Made by a program: the position numbers and the translations under genes | Shown here: positions 9,289-17,626 of the stretch, one piece after another | Position numbering within the stretch: position 1 is the stretch's first letter | How the letters are laid out: the number at the start of each line of letters is the position of its first letter | The notes under the pieces: generated by a model | Told to the model about the DNA's origin: nothing | Seen by the model: the letters and a program-made list of their open reading frames with translations, nothing else | Database searches by the model: none | DNA from: an uncultured Bacilli bacterium | GTDB taxonomy: Bacteria; Bacillota_I; Bacilli_A; RF39; UBA660 | Direction: 5' to 3' | Length of the DNA stretch: 64,000 nt | Assembly: GCA_934096815.1 (NCBI GenBank) | Contig: CAKOMY010000001.1 | Coordinates: forward strand, 232,799 to 296,798

Positions 9289-9576
9289 ATGAGTGCATTA
9301 AATATTGATACTGAAGAAGTAAAAAATATTGCTTCTAGAATTGCACAACAAAAAGAAAATTTAGAAGCTGAAATCAAAGGTATTCAAGAAAATAAAGAAA
9401 GGTTAAATACTAGTTGGTCTGGTGAGGCTGCTACCGCTGCACAATCTGCATTAGATGAGATTATAAGTTTATATAATGATTTATTAGCAACTGTAACTAG
9501 TACACATGAATCACTTGCTAGTGCTGCAAATGCATTTAGTGATACAGATTCTTCAAATGCTAGTATGTTTAACTAA
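9289..9576 (+). CDS. WXG100 family type VII secretion substrate
   Basis: This is a 95-residue helical hairpin protein with the WSGEA (WxG) turn between two amphipathic helices, the hallmark of EsxA/YukE. The C terminus (SSNASMFN) follows a long alanine-rich helix. I chose ATG 9289 rather than ATG 9280 because the GAAAGGA site runs directly into the 9280 codon but is well spaced for 9289. It follows the YukD-like gene by 19 bases. It is a probable secreted component of the T7SS. Confidence 0.88.
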   Translation: MSALNIDTEEVKNIASRIAQQKENLEAEIKGIQENKERLNTSWSGEAATAAQSALDEIISLYNDLLATVTSTHESLASAANAFSDTDSSNASMFN

Positions 9577-9596
9577 TTAGAAAGAAGGTTTATATA

Positions 9597-9899
9597 ATGG
9601 GAAAGATTTATATTAATTATGAAGATTCAACTGAAGCAATTAATAATATTAGAGGAAAAATAAATGAAATCCAATCAACATTAGAAAGTATTTCAGCATT
9701 ATATTCTGAAATAAATAGTGGAGATGTATATAGTGGTTTTTCAGCATCTCAATATGAAAATACTTTTAATACATTAAAAAGAACAGCTTTTGTTAAAGTT
9801 CCTGAATTAACAGATAGAGTTAATAAACTTATGGCAGAAGCAAGAAATCAATATGTTGAAAGTGAAAATAAAGCTGCTGCTGCTGCAAATGGAAATTAA
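9597..9899 (+). CDS. Second WXG100-like protein
   Basis: This 100-residue helical protein has a YSGFSAS turn in the middle in place of the canonical WxG, and an alanine-rich C-terminal helix. It lies 20 bases after the canonical WXG100 gene and may be its dimer partner, as in EsxA/EsxB pairs or the diverged WXG-like partners seen in many loci. It carries no other domain. Two hairpins directly downstream (9898-9948) may end many transcripts here and raise the level of these two proteins relative to later genes. Confidence 0.7.
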   Translation: MGKIYINYEDSTEAINNIRGKINEIQSTLESISALYSEINSGDVYSGFSASQYENTFNTLKRTAFVKVPELTDRVNKLMAEARNQYVESENKAAAAANGN

Positions 9900-9924
9900 A
9901 GCATGAAATATGCTTTGATCAAAG

Positions 9925-9948
9925 AGCTATTTTAAAAATAGCTTTTTG
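9925..9948 (+). terminator. Intra-operon hairpin, possible partial terminator
   Basis: An AGCTATTT/AAATAGCT stem (9925-9932 with 9936-9943) runs into only about five T, then GG. A second small hairpin, AAGCAT/ATGCTT, lies just before it. The short T-run and the following co-directed genes suggest partial rather than complete termination. Confidence 0.5.
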
Positions 9949-9983
9949 GTGAAAACAATATTTATTTTTAGGAGGAATATAAT

Positions 9984-10271
9984 ATGGCATCTATTAATTA
10001 TAATGTTGATGACTTAAAAACTAATTCAAAAAATTTATTAAACGAATATGGAATTATGAATGATGCTGTTTCGGCACTTAATGATTTAACAAGTAGTTTT
10101 ACTGAACATTGGGCTGGTGATGCACAGACGGCTTATTTAGGCTTTTTTACAGAAAGTATACAATCATTAAGTAGTTATTTAGCAGAATTACAAGTTATTG
10201 CTAATAATTTGAATACAGCAGCAGATTATTATGAAAAACATGAAGAACATTATAGTGCTTCGTTGTGGTAG
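9984..10271 (+). CDS. WXG100 family protein with HWAGDA turn
   Basis: This is a 95-residue WXG100 protein. The WAG turn (TEHWAGDAQTAYLGFF) connects two helices, and the C terminus YYEKHEEHYSASLW contains a YxxxE-like export-signal arrangement. The ribosome site AGGAGG precedes ATG 9984 and the next gene starts 12 bases later. Its position directly before the C39-type effector suggests it may form a heterodimer with that effector's WXG-like N terminus for export; this pairing is inferred from order only. Confidence 0.83.
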   Translation: MASINYNVDDLKTNSKNLLNEYGIMNDAVSALNDLTSSFTEHWAGDAQTAYLGFFTESIQSLSSYLAELQVIANNLNTAADYYEKHEEHYSASLW

Positions 10272-10283
10272 GAGGATAAAAAT

Positions 10284-11705
10284 ATGGCTAGTATAAAAGT
10301 AGATTATGAAGGAATTGAAAGTGATATTTCAACTTTAACAACGAATGTTAAAGCTATATGTGATTCTTTAGATAAAATCAATGATATTGAAAAAATAGTA
10401 CCTAGTTCTTGGCAAAGCCCTGCATCTGAACAATATTCAATAGTTGTTCAAAATGATATTTTAAATCCTATTTCAACATTCCAATCAACTCTTGCAGGTT
10501 TAATACAAGTCCTTGTTGAAATCTCTGGTAGTTTTGATAATTTAGAATCTATTATTGGAAAGGATTTAACAGATTGGTTTAAAAATTTACAGGAGAATGG
10601 AAAAGTTCTTGACTTAATTAGTTTTGCAGAATTTATTTCTGAGTCTGGTTTAAATTATGATGTAAATTATTTAATTCAAAGTTATAATGATGCCTTTTAT
10701 GCTTCTACTCAATATGGATTTAGTAGTGATACTTTAGCTAAAGGTGGATGTGGATTTTTTTCAATGTTAATGGCTTATCAACTTAGAACTGGTCATAATT
10801 TAACTCAAGAAGAAATTGCCAAGTTAGCAGCTGGTTGTGACACACAGGGTGCTGGACTTACACATGTTGATAGGGCTTATAATACTGGTGAGTTGTTAGG
10901 CTTAGATGTTAGTGTGGAACAAATGAATGTTGATGAAGCATGTGAGGCAGTAAACAATGGTAAATCAATTATTTTTTTGAGACAAGGTGATTCTGGTCAT
11001 TTTAGAATGATAACTGAGGTTCAACACACCGAAAATGGTGAACAGTATATTGTTTATGATTCATCAAAAGGTGACTATCAAACATGGACACGTGAAAAAT
11101 TAAATCAAGAATTTGCTAATGGAACTGTATTAGAAGTTGGCGATTATTCTTCTTCTAAAGATAAATTACAAGATAGTAGTTGGACGCCTGATGGATATTC
11201 TGAAGGTAGTGGTAGTTCTTCAGATTTACCATATGGAAATGGTGGTCAAAATCCATATGATAATACTACCGATGGTTCTTATCCAAATAATGGTTTACCA
11301 TCAACTCCAAGTGAACCATCAGCTCCAAGTGAGCCAACAACTCCAAGTGAGCCATCAACTCCAAGTGAGCCATCAACTCCAAGTGAGCCATCAACTCCAA
11401 GTGAGCCATCAACTCCAAGTGAGCCATCAATTCCAAGTGAGCCATCAACTCCAAGTGAGCCATCAATTCCAAGTGAGCCATCAACTCCAAGTGAGCCATC
11501 AATTCCAAGTGAGCCATCAACTCCAAGTGAGCCATCAACTCCAAGTGAGCCATCAACTCCAAGTGATGCGGATTTTGTTGATGAATCAGGTAAAACGTCA
11601 ATTAGATTTGAAGATGATGAAAAAAATAGTGTTGATGATACTTATGATAATTTGGATTTAACATTTACAGACAAATCTGGTAAAACAACAATTCATTTTG
11701 AATAA
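10284..11705 (+). CDS. Candidate type VII effector: WXG-like N terminus, C39/papain-like peptidase, PSEPST stalk
   Basis: This 473-residue protein has several regions. Residues 1-110 form a WXG-like helical domain (SSWQSP turn) paralogous to the 8562 gene. Residues ~150-290 look like a C39-family papain-fold peptidase: candidate catalytic C156 in GGCGFFS, H239 in SGHFRMI and D259 in VYDSSKGD. A low-complexity stalk of about fifteen six-residue units (PSEPST/I) follows, then two short repeated ends (SGKTSIRFED and SGKTTIHFE). There is no signal peptide. The architecture fits a secreted T7SS peptidase or toxin acting at or beyond the cell surface. No obvious immunity gene follows; function and target are unknown. 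Confidence 0.72.
   Translation: MASIKVDYEGIESDISTLTTNVKAICDSLDKINDIEKIVPSSWQSPASEQYSIVVQNDILNPISTFQSTLAGLIQVLVEISGSFDNLESIIGKDLTDWFKNLQENGKVLDLISFAEFISESGLNYDVNYLIQSYNDAFYASTQYGFSSDTLAKGGCGFFSMLMAYQLRTGHNLTQEEIAKLAAGCDTQGAGLTHVDRAYNTGELLGLDVSVEQMNVDEACEAVNNGKSIIFLRQGDSGHFRMITEVQHTENGEQYIVYDSSKGDYQTWTREKLNQEFANGTVLEVGDYSSSKDKLQDSSWTPDGYSEGSGSSSDLPYGNGGQNPYDNTTDGSYPNNGLPSTPSEPSAPSEPTTPSEPSTPSEPSTPSEPSTPSEPSTPSEPSIPSEPSTPSEPSIPSEPSTPSEPSIPSEPSTPSEPSTPSEPSTPSDADFVDESGKTSIRFEDDEKNSVDDTYDNLDLTFTDKSGKTTIHFE
11305..11568 (+). repeat. 18-base tandem repeat encoding PSEPST stalk
   Basis: About fifteen near-identical 18-base units (core CCAAGTGAGCCATCAACT) occur in frame within the C39-type effector gene. 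They encode a Pro/Ser/Glu/Thr-rich spacer. Three units carry an ATT (Ile) variant instead of ACT, alternating in the centre. The repeat is expected to vary in copy number by slippage without frameshift. Confidence 0.9.
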
Positions 11706-11713
11706 TTTATTAA

Positions 11714-11746
11714 AAGAGATCAAAAATATGAATGATCTCTTTTTTG
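11714..11746 (+). terminator. Terminator after the C39 effector
   Basis: An AAGAGATCA/TGATCTCTT stem (from 11714) is followed by a T-run. It separates the substrate genes from the EssC transcription unit. Confidence 0.8.
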
Positions 11747-11825
11747 TGGAAAACAAATTAATTATATTTTTCTTTATTTAAATCAACAATTATTGTATAA
11801 TCTTATTAGAGTAGGAGGATGTCTA

Positions 11826-14800
11826 GTGCGTTTAAACATTATAAAAGATAATTATATTAAGACTATCGTATTACCAGATAAAGTAACTGGATCATATTGG
11901 ATAAATTCATTTGATATTAATGGCAATAAACGAAATTTAATTTTGATTGAAGCTGACAATGGAAGATGGAAATTAATTAGTAATAATAATGTTTATTATG
12001 TTCAAAATGGTGTTATGAATCCTTTTGTATATCTTGATATTAATAATTATTATACTGTTAAAAATGATTTTGACAAAAGTAGTTTTGTAATATATTGTTC
12101 TAATGTGATTGAACGTTATAATTGTTATGAACTTACAAGTTATATAACGAATGGTATAAGCATTGGACGTGCTAAAAATAATTTTATTAAATTTGAAAAT
12201 TTAGATGATATAAGTTGCTATTTCAAAAGTATAAATAATAAATTGATTCTTCAAAATAATAATAGTTCTGTGGGAATTTATTTAAATAATTCAAGGGTAA
12301 ATAGTTTATCTGAGGTTAAAATAGGTGATGTAATATTTATTAATGGATTAAGAATGATTGTTAGTTCAAGTGATGTAGGTGTTAATAATGTTGCAATATA
12401 TGTAAACAATGTCGATAATGATTTAATATCAGTTGATGGAATGCCGGTTGGTGCAATTGAATCAAAAGCTGGAGAATTTACTCAAGATAATGATGAAGAA
12501 TTTTACAATATATATGATGAAAATGATTACTTTTATAAAAAACCAAGAATAGTACCTAAACTTGATACATTAAACATAAAAGTTGATGATCCACCTGCTA
12601 AACAGGATGGAAAGGAAAGTCCTTTATTATTAACTATTGGTCCAATGATTACTATGTCTATGTCATCTTTAATGATGGGATATAATACTTTAAGTGGAGT
12701 TACTAATGGAACTACAACAATGGAAAAAGCAACACCATCTTTAATTGTTTGTGGAGCGATGTTTGCAAGTATATTTATATGGCCATTACTTACTAAGTTT
12801 TATCAAAAAATTGATAATAAAATAAAAGAGAAAAAGAGACAAAAAAAATATAGTAAATATATAGATAGTAAAATAGAAGAAATAAGTAAAGCTAAAAATG
12901 AACAATCTTCTATGCTTAAAATGCATTATTTTTCAAGTGAACAATCTGCTGATGTTATAATAAACAAAAGTAACTTAATGTGGCAGAGAAGAATTAGTGA
13001 TGAAGATTATTTATCTATAACTTTAGGAATTGGTAGTTGTCCAATGAAGATTAATATTAATTATCCAGAAGAACATTTTACAATGGAGGAAGATAATCTT
13101 AGAAGTTTAGTATTAAGACTTGGACAAGAACCTAAAAATTTAGAAGATGTTCCCGTTCCTTATTCATTAAAAGAACATTATATAAGTGGTGTTTTTGGAA
13201 TGAATTATTTACATGATTATGTTAAAAGAATGCTAATACAATTACTAGCGTTTCATAGTTATGATGATTTAAAAATAGTTATTTTAACTGATGAAGAACA
13301 TGAAAGCGAATGGTCTTTTGTTAAAAGTGCGCCTCATCTATTTAGTGATGACAGAAGTATAAGATTTTTTGCATCATCAGCAGAAGAATATAAAGAAGTA
13401 TGTTATTATCTTAAACATGTATTTGATAGTAGAAAAGATAATACTAGTGATAAAACTGAATTTAATCAAGTTTATTTAATAATAACGGATAGTTTTAAAA
13501 AGATTAGGGATATAGATTTAATTGAAGATATTTTAGGAAATAAACATTATGTTGGATTTAGTATTTTCATAATGGATAAGAAAATGACTAATTTTCCAGA
13601 CCAATGTACTTCTTTTATAGATTTAAGTTTGATTTCTAACGATAATAAGATTGGTGAAGTAAAAGATAATCTAGATATAAATAGCGTTATAAGATTTAAT
13701 GTTGAACTTAATACAATTATTGATTATGAGAAATGTGTTAAGGTTTTAGCTAATATTCCAATAGATATCAAAAATGATGTTGAAGGAAAACTTCCTAATA
13801 AGATTGGTTTTTTGGAAATGTATGAAGTTGGTAAAGTTGAACAATTAAATTCAAATGTTAGATGGGAAAGTAATGATCCAGTTATGAGTTTATCTGCTCC
13901 GGTTGGAATAGGAAAAAATGGCGAATTTATCACGATCGACCTTCATGAAAAATATCATGGGCCACATGGGTTAATTGCTGGTATGACTGGCTCTGGTAAA
14001 TCTGAATTTATTATTACTTATATCTTATCAATGGCCTTAAATTATAGTCCTTATGAAGTACAATTTATTTTAATTGACTATAAGGGTGGTGGACTTGCTG
14101 GTGCGTTTGAAAATAAGACTACAGGTGTAAAATTGCCACACTTGATTGGTACAATTACTAACTTAGACGCAAATGAGATTAAGAGAAGTTTAGCATCTAT
14201 TGAGTCTGAATTAAAGAGAAGACAGGCTTTATTCAATAAGGCAAGAGAAATAAGTGGCGAAAGTACAGTTGATATATATAAGTATCAAAAAATGTATAGA
14301 CAAGGTGTTTTAAATGAACCTGTTTCTCACTTGTTTATAATTTGTGATGAGTTTGCAGAACTTAAAAATCAACAACCTGAATTTATGGATCAACTTATTT
14401 CAACAGCTCGTATTGGACGTTCACTTGGTGTTCACTTAATTTTAGCAACTCAAAAACCAAGTGGTGTAGTAGATCCACAAATTTGGAGTAATACAAGATT
14501 TAGAGTTTGTTTAAGAGTTCAAGATAAATCGGATAGTAATGAGGTTATTAAAAAGCCTGATGCTGCCTTTTTGAAGCAAACTGGTAGATTTTATTTCCAA
14601 GTTGGTTATGATGAAGTCTTTACATTAGGACAGGCTGCTTATGCTGGTGGATCTTATGTTCCATCAGATACAATAAAGAAAGAAATTGATACTTCAGTAG
14701 ATTTTTTAAACAATATTGGATATATTATCAAAAAGGTTGAAACTAAAAAGATTGTAAAGAATTTAGCTAAATCGCAAGGTGAGGAGTTATCAAATATAGT

Positions 14801-16457
14801 TAAATATTTATCTGATTTAGCAGTTAGTCAAAATATAGTTTGTAAACCATTATGGCTTGCTAAGATCCCACCAATTATTTTAGTTGATTACTTAAAGGAA
14901 AAATATAAATTTATAAAAGAAGATTATGTATTTAATCCGATCATTGGTGAGTATGATGTACCATCAATGCAGGAACAAAGATTACTTACTTTACCTCTTA
15001 CTAAAAATGGTAATGCGCTTGTATATGGTTCTGCTGGTAGTGGTAAAGAAAACTTTATTTCAACACTAATATATTCAGCTATGGATTCGTATAAATCAAA
15101 TGAAGTTAATTTCTATGTTATTGATTTAGGTTCTGGATCTTTAAATATGTTTAAAAATTCAAATATAGTTGGAGATATATTACAAGGAACAGATACTGAT
15201 AAAGTTGAAAATTTATTTAAAATGATTAATGGAACCATTTCTGAAAGAAAAAGATTGTTTTCACAATATGGTGGTTCTTATAAAGAATTTATTAAAAATA
15301 GTAATGTTAAAGTTCCAAATATAGTTGTTATAATTAATAACTTTGAGAATTATGCAGAAACATTTAGTAAGTATGATGATATATTAAATACAATTACACG
15401 TGATTGTTATAAATATGGAATTTATTTCTTAATAACAGTTAATACACCAAATGGTGTTAAATATAAGTTAAAACAAAATTTTGCTCTTATTTATGCGCTT
15501 AATCAAAATAATGATGATGACTTTAGCTATATTATTAATGGAGTTAGAAAGAATTACCCAGCTAAGAATTTTGGTAGAGGTTTAATTAAGATTGATAATG
15601 TATATGAATTTCAAACAGCAGTTGCAACAGATGGAAATATGAGTGATTTCATTAAAGAAAAAATTATTTCGTTTAATACGGAAAATGTTTATAAAGCTAA
15701 AGCTGTTCCTGTTTTACCAGATGAGGTTACTTCAGCTAATATTTTAAAAGATGTTAGACGTAATGATGAACTAGTAGTGGGAATTAGTAAAGATAGTTTG
15801 GCCAATATCAAATATGATTTAGGTAGAAATTTAATTAATGTTATTAGTGGACTTGATTTATCAACTTATGATAGTTTTATAAATTCTTTTGTTAATCAAA
15901 TAGTTTACAAACAATATAGAAATTTAGTATTATTAAATGCTGATGAATATAACCTAAATAGTGATGTTAAAAAGTATTATCAATATGTGGATAGAGATTT
16001 TGATGCTTTTATAGAAAAATTTAATGAATATTTAAAAACATTAGTTGAAAATTATAAGAATTCTAATTTTGATAAGAGTTCTTTAGGAAGTATAAAACCA
16101 ATTTATTTTATGATCACTGGTGTAGATGCTTTCTTAGGCAAACTTAGTATTACTAATAGGAAATTATTAGACGAAATATTTAAAAATGCAAATATTTTGG
16201 GAATTGTTAATTTCATTTTATTAGATTCAGTAGATAAGATTAAAAAGATTGAAATGGAATCTTGGTATAGAGGTTATGCTAATAAGAATTTTGGTATTTG
16301 GCTTGGAACTGGTATTACTGATCAATTCTCAATTAATGTTGTTCAAAGAACACCTTATATGAGAGGAGAAGTTCCTAATAGTTTCTGTTTTGTTGTTAAT
16401 CGTGGAAAAGCAGAATATGTTAAATATGTCGAAAAATTTGATATTAATAGTAAGTAG
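11826..16457 (+). CDS. essC: EssC/YukBA-type FtsK-SpoIIIE motor ATPase of the type VII system
   Basis: This protein of about 1543 residues is the membrane motor that recognises and exports WXG100 substrates. The N-terminal ~200 residues look like tandem FHA domains (NGISIGRAKNNFIKF). Two hydrophobic segments follow near residues 258-282 and 300-320. The first FtsK/SpoIIIE domain has an intact Walker A GMTGSGKS (719-726) and an LIDYKGG strand. The second has a degenerate GSAGSGKE (1068-1075), and a third C-terminal domain lacks a P-loop. The start is GTG 11826, seven bases after AGGAGG; the open frame extends eleven codons further upstream without a ribosome site. No EsaA, EssA or EssB gene is visible nearby. 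Confidence 0.93.
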   Translation: MRLNIIKDNYIKTIVLPDKVTGSYWINSFDINGNKRNLILIEADNGRWKLISNNNVYYVQNGVMNPFVYLDINNYYTVKNDFDKSSFVIYCSNVIERYNCYELTSYITNGISIGRAKNNFIKFENLDDISCYFKSINNKLILQNNNSSVGIYLNNSRVNSLSEVKIGDVIFINGLRMIVSSSDVGVNNVAIYVNNVDNDLISVDGMPVGAIESKAGEFTQDNDEEFYNIYDENDYFYKKPRIVPKLDTLNIKVDDPPAKQDGKESPLLLTIGPMITMSMSSLMMGYNTLSGVTNGTTTMEKATPSLIVCGAMFASIFIWPLLTKFYQKIDNKIKEKKRQKKYSKYIDSKIEEISKAKNEQSSMLKMHYFSSEQSADVIINKSNLMWQRRISDEDYLSITLGIGSCPMKININYPEEHFTMEEDNLRSLVLRLGQEPKNLEDVPVPYSLKEHYISGVFGMNYLHDYVKRMLIQLLAFHSYDDLKIVILTDEEHESEWSFVKSAPHLFSDDRSIRFFASSAEEYKEVCYYLKHVFDSRKDNTSDKTEFNQVYLIITDSFKKIRDIDLIEDILGNKHYVGFSIFIMDKKMTNFPDQCTSFIDLSLISNDNKIGEVKDNLDINSVIRFNVELNTIIDYEKCVKVLANIPIDIKNDVEGKLPNKIGFLEMYEVGKVEQLNSNVRWESNDPVMSLSAPVGIGKNGEFITIDLHEKYHGPHGLIAGMTGSGKSEFIITYILSMALNYSPYEVQFILIDYKGGGLAGAFENKTTGVKLPHLIGTITNLDANEIKRSLASIESELKRRQALFNKAREISGESTVDIYKYQKMYRQGVLNEPVSHLFIICDEFAELKNQQPEFMDQLISTARIGRSLGVHLILATQKPSGVVDPQIWSNTRFRVCLRVQDKSDSNEVIKKPDAAFLKQTGRFYFQVGYDEVFTLGQAAYAGGSYVPSDTIKKEIDTSVDFLNNIGYIIKKVETKKIVKNLAKSQGEELSNIVKYLSDLAVSQNIVCKPLWLAKIPPIILVDYLKEKYKFIKEDYVFNPIIGEYDVPSMQEQRLLTLPLTKNGNALVYGSAGSGKENFISTLIYSAMDSYKSNEVNFYVIDLGSGSLNMFKNSNIVGDILQGTDTDKVENLFKMINGTISERKRLFSQYGGSYKEFIKNSNVKVPNIVVIINNFENYAETFSKYDDILNTITRDCYKYGIYFLITVNTPNGVKYKLKQNFALIYALNQNNDDDFSYIINGVRKNYPAKNFGRGLIKIDNVYEFQTAVATDGNMSDFIKEKIISFNTENVYKAKAVPVLPDEVTSANILKDVRRNDELVVGISKDSLANIKYDLGRNLINVISGLDLSTYDSFINSFVNQIVYKQYRNLVLLNADEYNLNSDVKKYYQYVDRDFDAFIEKFNEYLKTLVENYKNSNFDKSSLGSIKPIYFMITGVDAFLGKLSITNRKLLDEIFKNANILGIVNFILLDSVDKIKKIEMESWYRGYANKNFGIWLGTGITDQFSINVVQRTPYMRGEVPNSFCFVVNRGKAEYVKYVEKFDINSK

Positions 16458-16465
16458 GTGTTTTA

Positions 16466-17509
16466 ATGTATATAATTATTAAAAATGAAAATAGTAGAAT
16501 TATTAATAACTTAACAGTTAATGTATCAAAAACATTAGTTGGAGATTTTACTAGGGAAGATTTAGATAGGGAATTATTTTTAGTTAATTATGATAAGGCA
16601 ATAGTTGATATTACATCTATAACAAATTATTATGATGATAATTATTTATATAGCTTTTTAGAGTTTTTTAGGAGTCCTAGTGATGTAATTTTACTTCTCA
16701 ATGATGGATTTGTTGCTAATAGTAAACATTTCTTAAGTAAATTAATTAGTAAAGGTTATTATAATTTTGCTACTACTGATAGTGCAGTTAATAGACTTTT
16801 AGAAAGAAATAATACGATTGATGATGTTAAAGAATATATGGAAGGTTATGACTTTCTTAAAACTGATAGTATTGTTTCAGGAATTGATAAAAATAAAAGG
16901 TTTGAAACTGATAAGTTAATTATTGGTATTGAAAATGGTTTTCCACACTCTGGGGCAACAACTTTAATGTATATGCTTGTTAAAGAAATGAGTAGAAGTA
17001 AAAAAGTTAAAGGTATTGAAATGATAAGTAATGATTCGTTATTTTTTAAGGATGATAGAATTATTTCTTGTGAATCTAGAGTTCAATTGGAAACTATTAT
17101 TAAAACTTTAAAAGATATTGATATATATGTGGTTGATTTAAATGGGTCTGATGCTAAGGAAATATGTAATAAGGTTATATATTTAATTGAACCAGGAATT
17201 ACTAAGATTAATAAAGTTGTAAAAGGAGATCGAGCGACTTATGAGAGACTTATGAACGCTAATGTAGTATTAAATAGAAGTAACATTAAAGATGATGAAA
17301 TGAGTAATTTAGAATATGAGACTAAATTTAAAATTGTAGGTAATATCCCTAATTTAAATGAACGATTGGATTCTAATGAGGCTTTAGATAAGTTGGTTAA
17401 TTATTTAATTGGTAGTGAATTAGATCATGAGGATATTGTTAATGATGATGGAACTATTAATAAAAAAGTAGGCTTGATTGGATTCTTTAAGAATATATTT
17501 AAGAAATGA
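16466..17509 (+). CDS. ParA/CpaE-like degenerate P-loop protein of the type VII locus
   Basis: This 347-residue protein lies 8 bases downstream of essC. Its N terminus resembles a receiver-like fold (AIVDITSITNYYDDNY). From about residue 150 it resembles SIMIBI P-loop proteins: GIENGFPHSGATTLMYMLV replaces the canonical KGGVGKTT and lacks the first lysine. DIDIYVVDLNGSD occupies the Walker B place, and the protein ends in a basic hydrophobic LIGFFKNIFKK helix that could touch the membrane. I infer a role linked to the EssC motor, such as positioning or regulation; it is not a partition gene. Confidence 0.55.
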   Translation: MYIIIKNENSRIINNLTVNVSKTLVGDFTREDLDRELFLVNYDKAIVDITSITNYYDDNYLYSFLEFFRSPSDVILLLNDGFVANSKHFLSKLISKGYYNFATTDSAVNRLLERNNTIDDVKEYMEGYDFLKTDSIVSGIDKNKRFETDKLIIGIENGFPHSGATTLMYMLVKEMSRSKKVKGIEMISNDSLFFKDDRIISCESRVQLETIIKTLKDIDIYVVDLNGSDAKEICNKVIYLIEPGITKINKVVKGDRATYERLMNANVVLNRSNIKDDEMSNLEYETKFKIVGNIPNLNERLDSNEALDKLVNYLIGSELDHEDIVNDDGTINKKVGLIGFFKNIFKK

Positions 17510-17516
17510 TAAAAAA

Positions 17517-17546
17517 TTGCAATCCTTTATGAGTTGCAGTTTTTTT
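17517..17546 (+). terminator. Terminator after the type VII locus
   Basis: A TGCAA/TTGCA stem flanked by A- and T-rich arms is followed by TTTTTTT, just after the stop of the P-loop gene. Confidence 0.65.
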
Positions 17547-17626
17547 GTTTTAAAAATCATATAAATAATTGTTTTATAGGCCATTTTATTTAATTATGCA
17601 TAAATTAATATAGGGTGTGATGATAA

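Noticed and set aside
11305..11568. Regular 18-base repeats as a CRISPR-like array
   Set aside because: Units are contiguous without unique spacers and encode an in-frame protein repeat.
11266..11601. 111-residue minus-strand open frame of LELMAH repeats
   Set aside because: It is the reverse complement of the PSEPST tandem repeat and has no ribosome site; the plus-strand frame carries the peptidase domain.
13724..13933. Minus-strand frame inside essC
   Set aside because: It lies wholly within the essC coding region with no independent start signal.
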